Shown here: one piece after another, positions 22,361 through 26,674 of the stretch
How positions within the stretch are numbered: the stretch's first letter is position 1
Layout of the letters: every line of letters starts with the position of its first letter
Origin: Syntrophorhabdaceae bacterium PtaU1.Bin034
GTDB taxonomy: Bacteria > Desulfobacterota_G > Syntrophorhabdia > Syntrophorhabdales > WCHB1-27
NCBI GenBank assembly: GCA_002067405.1
Contig: MVRP01000043.1
Coordinates: 1 to 26,674 of the forward strand
Reading direction: 5' to 3'
DNA length: 26,674 bases
Position numbers and translations under genes: made by a program
Notes under the pieces: generated by a model
Told to the model about the DNA's origin: nothing
Database searches by the model: none
What the model saw: the letters and a program-made list of their open reading frames with translations, nothing else

Positions 22361-22387
22361 TTGGCAATCACTTCCGTGCATTGCTAA
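22361..22387 (+). promoter_or_regulatory. Degenerate CIRCE operator (HrcA site) upstream of groES
   Basis: TTGGCAATC (22361-22369), 9 nt, then CATTGCTAA (22379-22387). It has the exact 9-9-9 layout of CIRCE (TTAGCACTC-N9-GAGTGCTAA), with 7 of 9 matches in each arm. The C-to-A change in the left arm is matched by G-to-T in the right, so symmetry at that position is kept. The placement just after the -10 box is typical of HrcA repression. hrcA is not in the window. Confidence 0.65.
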
Positions 22388-22417
22388 TCACCAAAAACAA
22401 GAAAGGAGTGTGATACG

Positions 22418-24359
<1,942 letters not shown>

Positions 24360-24387
24360 GATAGAGGGAAGAAACCCGAACTACCGG

Positions 24388-24423
24388 AAGGGGGCTCAAC
24401 ATCATGGGCTCCCTTTCTTTTTT
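24388..24423 (+). terminator. Rho-independent terminator of groESL
   Basis: AAGGGGGCTC (24388-24397) pairs with GGGCTCCCTT (24406-24415), with two G-T wobbles and an 8-nt loop, followed by TCTTTTTT. It lies 28 nt after the groEL stop. Confidence 0.85.
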
Positions 24424-24535
24424 CAGATTCTCACAACCAACGCCAACCGAATAGCCGATCCCCGCCGTTTGACGATACCCTTTGAAAGGCAACGAGCGAA
24501 TAAGGTCATTCAAAAGGGGCCATGGACCTGGCCAC

Positions 24536-25834
24536 TCACCCATCCACCCATACATACACGCCACCGGAATCGGGCGGGTCTATATTGAAGTGCCTTCTGA
24601 TGGATTCGATCCTTTGCGGAGTAAGGGTGACACCTTTCGAGAGAAGCAGCACGCCTGTGCCGCTTCGGACCTCCCTGGAAAGCACCATACCCGCGATCAA
24701 CCCCTGAGGGCCCAGCATTTTCTCCACCTTGCGGTTCATCAGGTGACCCGCCGTGCGTTCTTTTACCACCTCTACCAGGGGGTGGTAGAGCCCCGGATCA
24801 AACTGCACTGCTGTCAAGGCGTGTATCTCTTCAAGCGCCGCCTGCATGGTTCTGGTCATCAGAAGTCTGTCGTACCTGTCAGCAATCGCTATTATGCGGG
24901 AACCCAGAGGGATCTCGTTACCCTTGAGGCCGTCCGGAAAACCATTTCCATTCCATGACTCGTGGTGGCTTCTTATAAAGCGTGCGGGTTCCCTCAGCGC
25001 TTCGTTTGAATCCATGGCCGCCTGGCCCCGGATCGGATGCTTCATGTACTCATGCATTTCATAGGGCGCCAGGGCTTCAATACCCTTCAACAGGATCTCA
25101 TCACTGATCCCTATCTTGCCGATATCATGGAGCTGGCCGGCAACGGCCACATTCCCGATCTCTTCGGCGCTTAACCCGAGTCTCTTCGCGATCTCTTTTG
25201 AGATCGCCGCCACTTCGTTCGAATGATTCGCCACAGTCTTGTCTCTCAGCTCGATGAGATTGGCGATGGTGATCGTAAAATCCCGGAAATTCCTCCTCAG
25301 CTTTTCGTTTGTTTCGAGCAGCTCTTTGTTGGCATACGTGAGGTCTATTGTCTGCTGCTGAACATATGTCTCAAGCTCGGCGCTCCATTGTTTCAATTCC
25401 TCGTTTTGTCTGTTTGTCAGTTCGGTAAGATACCGGTTCTCCACGACAAGCCTGTATCGTTCGATTGCGGCCCGGACGGAGAGAACAAGGTCGTTGTTGT
25501 TCCAGGGTTTCGTTATGTACTGGTAGGCCCCGCCTTTATTGATCGCATCGATCACCGCATTTATGTCCGCATGTCCCGTGAGGACGATTCTTACCGTATC
25601 CGGCGACATCTCCTTTACGTGTCCCAGGAACTCGGTGCCCCTCATCCCGGGCATTCCCTGGTCGGAAATTACCACCGCAAACTCATTGTCCTTGACCATT
25701 TGGAGGCCTTCCTTGCCGGATTTCGCTGTGGAAACCTCGCATTCCTCATCAATGAAGAGCCGCACCAGGGAACGAAGAACGTTTTCCTCATCGTCTACGA
25801 AGAGTATCTTAAATCTCTCCGTTGCTGCCTCCAT
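24536..25834 (-). CDS. Response regulator with REC and divergent HD-GYP domain
   Basis: 432 aa from ATG 25834, which GGGAGGA precedes closely. The receiver domain (residues about 8-125) has D14/D15, the phosphoacceptor D58 (VVISDQGMPGM) and K109 (TKPW). A coiled-coil linker (about 140-185) precedes the HD-GYP domain: HD at 236-237 (LHDIGKIG), HH at 290-291 and GNGFP at 296-300. The signature reads GFP rather than GYP, and the region after IADRYD lacks the usual ALTSDRPYR. The C-terminal ~60 residues (LIAGMVLSREVRSGTGVLLLSKGVTL) form an extra domain often found after HD-GYP. These proteins usually degrade c-di-GMP; the altered motif makes activity uncertain. The start overlaps the upstream paralogue by 26 nt. 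Confidence 0.88.
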   Translation of the reverse strand: MEAATERFKILFVDDEENVLRSLVRLFIDEECEVSTAKSGKEGLQMVKDNEFAVVISDQGMPGMRGTEFLGHVKEMSPDTVRIVLTGHADINAVIDAINKGGAYQYITKPWNNNDLVLSVRAAIERYRLVVENRYLTELTNRQNEELKQWSAELETYVQQQTIDLTYANKELLETNEKLRRNFRDFTITIANLIELRDKTVANHSNEVAAISKEIAKRLGLSAEEIGNVAVAGQLHDIGKIGISDEILLKGIEALAPYEMHEYMKHPIRGQAAMDSNEALREPARFIRSHHESWNGNGFPDGLKGNEIPLGSRIIAIADRYDRLLMTRTMQAALEEIHALTAVQFDPGLYHPLVEVVKERTAGHLMNRKVEKMLGPQGLIAGMVLSREVRSGTGVLLLSKGVTLTPQRIESIRRHFNIDPPDSGGVYVWVDG

Positions 25835-26674
25835 CCGGTCCTCCCAGTATCGCCAGGAATATGTCGACGATCTTCGGATCCGAGCAGACACCCTTGCCGG
25901 CGAGCAGGATTTCGATCGCCTTCTCTCTCGTTGTTCGCGCACGATACGCCCTGTCGGACGTGAGCGCATCGTAGATGTCGGCGACGTGGACGATGCGGGC
26001 CTCCAGCGGGATGTCTTCTCCGGCTAACCCTAAGGGGTAACCCTGCCCGTCAAAGCGTTCATGATGGTGCAGGATGATTTTCACGACAGTTTCAGAGAGG
26101 TGTGCCAGTCTTGCGACATCGGCCCCCCAACAAGGATGCTTCTTGATCACACCCATCTCGTCCACGCCAAGGGGACCCGGATGGTTGAGTATCGCTTCCG
26201 GAACGCCGATCTTTCCGCAATCGTGCAGCCAGCTCCCCCGCCTGATATTTTCCCTCAATGCCTCGTCCAGGCCCATGGCCTCTGCTATTGACGTAGCGTA
26301 CCCTGCGACCCGTTCGCAATGACCTTTTGTGTAAGGGTCTTTCAATTCAATGGTTTGAGCCAGGGAGCACAAGGAGTACTCGTCGGCTTTCCGAAGCGAT
26401 TGCACTATCCTGTGACGTTCCACGGACTGAAGAACTATGGTCCTGAGCTCCTTGTTATCCCACGGCTTGGTGACGAACTTGTACACTTCCCCTCTGTTGA
26501 TGGCATCGACAGCCGATTGAAAGTCTACATGGCCTGTCAGTATGATCCTTACGGAATCAGGGGAGATAATCTTTGCTTGCTGGAGCAGTTCAATTCCCCT
26601 CATACCCGGCATGAAGTTGTCCGAGATAATGACGGCGATGTTGTTGCATTTGAGCATCTCCAGCGCGCTGCGTC
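25809..26674 (-). CDS. Response regulator with REC and canonical HD-GYP domain (c-di-GMP phosphodiesterase, RpfG-type), 5'-truncated
   Basis: 288 codons are visible; the N-terminal half of the receiver lies beyond the window. The visible part starts near the phosphoacceptor (VIISDNFMPGMRG) and includes TKPW. The HD-GYP domain has WLHDCGKIG, HHHERFDGQGYPLGLAGEDIPL and ADIYDALTSDRAYR, all canonical, so phosphodiesterase activity is likely. The C-terminus (residues GGPDGGSNGEI) overlaps the start of the downstream paralogue by 26 nt. The two share IISDxxMPGMRG, SPDxVRIxLTGHxD and TKPWxN, so they look like a tandem duplication that has diverged. Confidence 0.92.
   Translation of the reverse strand, partial: RSALEMLKCNNIAVIISDNFMPGMRGIELLQQAKIISPDSVRIILTGHVDFQSAVDAINRGEVYKFVTKPWDNKELRTIVLQSVERHRIVQSLRKADEYSLCSLAQTIELKDPYTKGHCERVAGYATSIAEAMGLDEALRENIRRGSWLHDCGKIGVPEAILNHPGPLGVDEMGVIKKHPCWGADVARLAHLSETVVKIILHHHERFDGQGYPLGLAGEDIPLEARIVHVADIYDALTSDRAYRARTTREKAIEILLAGKGVCSDPKIVDIFLAILGGPDGGSNGEI

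Overview
The window looks like chromosome from an anaerobic, Gram-negative, deltaproteobacteria-type organism, probably a fermentative or syntrophic one. The grounds are an oxygen-sensitive [FeFe]-hydrogenase operon, Rex, periplasmic redox proteins with signal peptides, a V4R regulator and HD-GYP response regulators. A syntroph such as a Syntrophorhabdus relative would fit, but that placement is inference from gene content. Gene density is high. I see no tRNA, rRNA, insertion sequence, phage gene or CRISPR array.

Positions 1-6635 hold a minus-strand hydrogenase operon. A sigma70-type promoter overlapped by a perfect 13-bp inverted repeat drives an undescribed 36-codon membrane smORF, rex, hydC (NuoE-like), hydB (NuoF-like), hydA (catalytic [FeFe] hydrogenase) and a second, sensor-type [FeFe] hydrogenase that runs out of the window just as a PAS-like region begins. 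HydABC is expected to couple NADH and reduced ferredoxin oxidation to H2 formation, or the reverse. Rex would read NADH/NAD+, and the last gene would read H2 or redox state.

Positions 6669-13320 hold housekeeping and regulatory genes: rtcA (plus), then rpsT, a DsbC-like protein with a CxxCH motif, a NusG paralogue and ogt (all minus), a metallo-beta-lactamase-fold hydrolase (plus), and the tightly packed minus-strand set suhB-like, V4R protein, histidine kinase. Positions 13390-18534 hold cspA with a terminator-like leader, a LolA/DUF4412-like exported protein, a YihY-type membrane protein, the operon DUF89-cbpA-unknown, and an FmdB zinc-ribbon protein.

Positions 18512-24424 hold a Sua5/YciO protein, an amidohydrolase, an HAD phosphatase coupled to an NlpC/P60 lipoprotein, an exported thioredoxin-like protein, and groES-groEL behind a promoter and a degenerate CIRCE operator. 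Two clusters of a modular palindromic repeat (five units in all) sit at 19143-19379 and 21997-22312. From 24536 to the end are two overlapping REC-HD-GYP genes, the upstream one cut by the window edge.

Signals I consider most worth following are the HydS-type alanine substitution, the smORF and operator at the head of the hyd operon, the repeat family with apparent compensatory stem changes, the cspA attenuator, and several genes whose -10 box sits only 5-9 nt from the start codon, which suggests leaderless mRNAs. Intergenic stretches not listed as features (for example 21423-21517 and 24425-24535) show nothing I can support.
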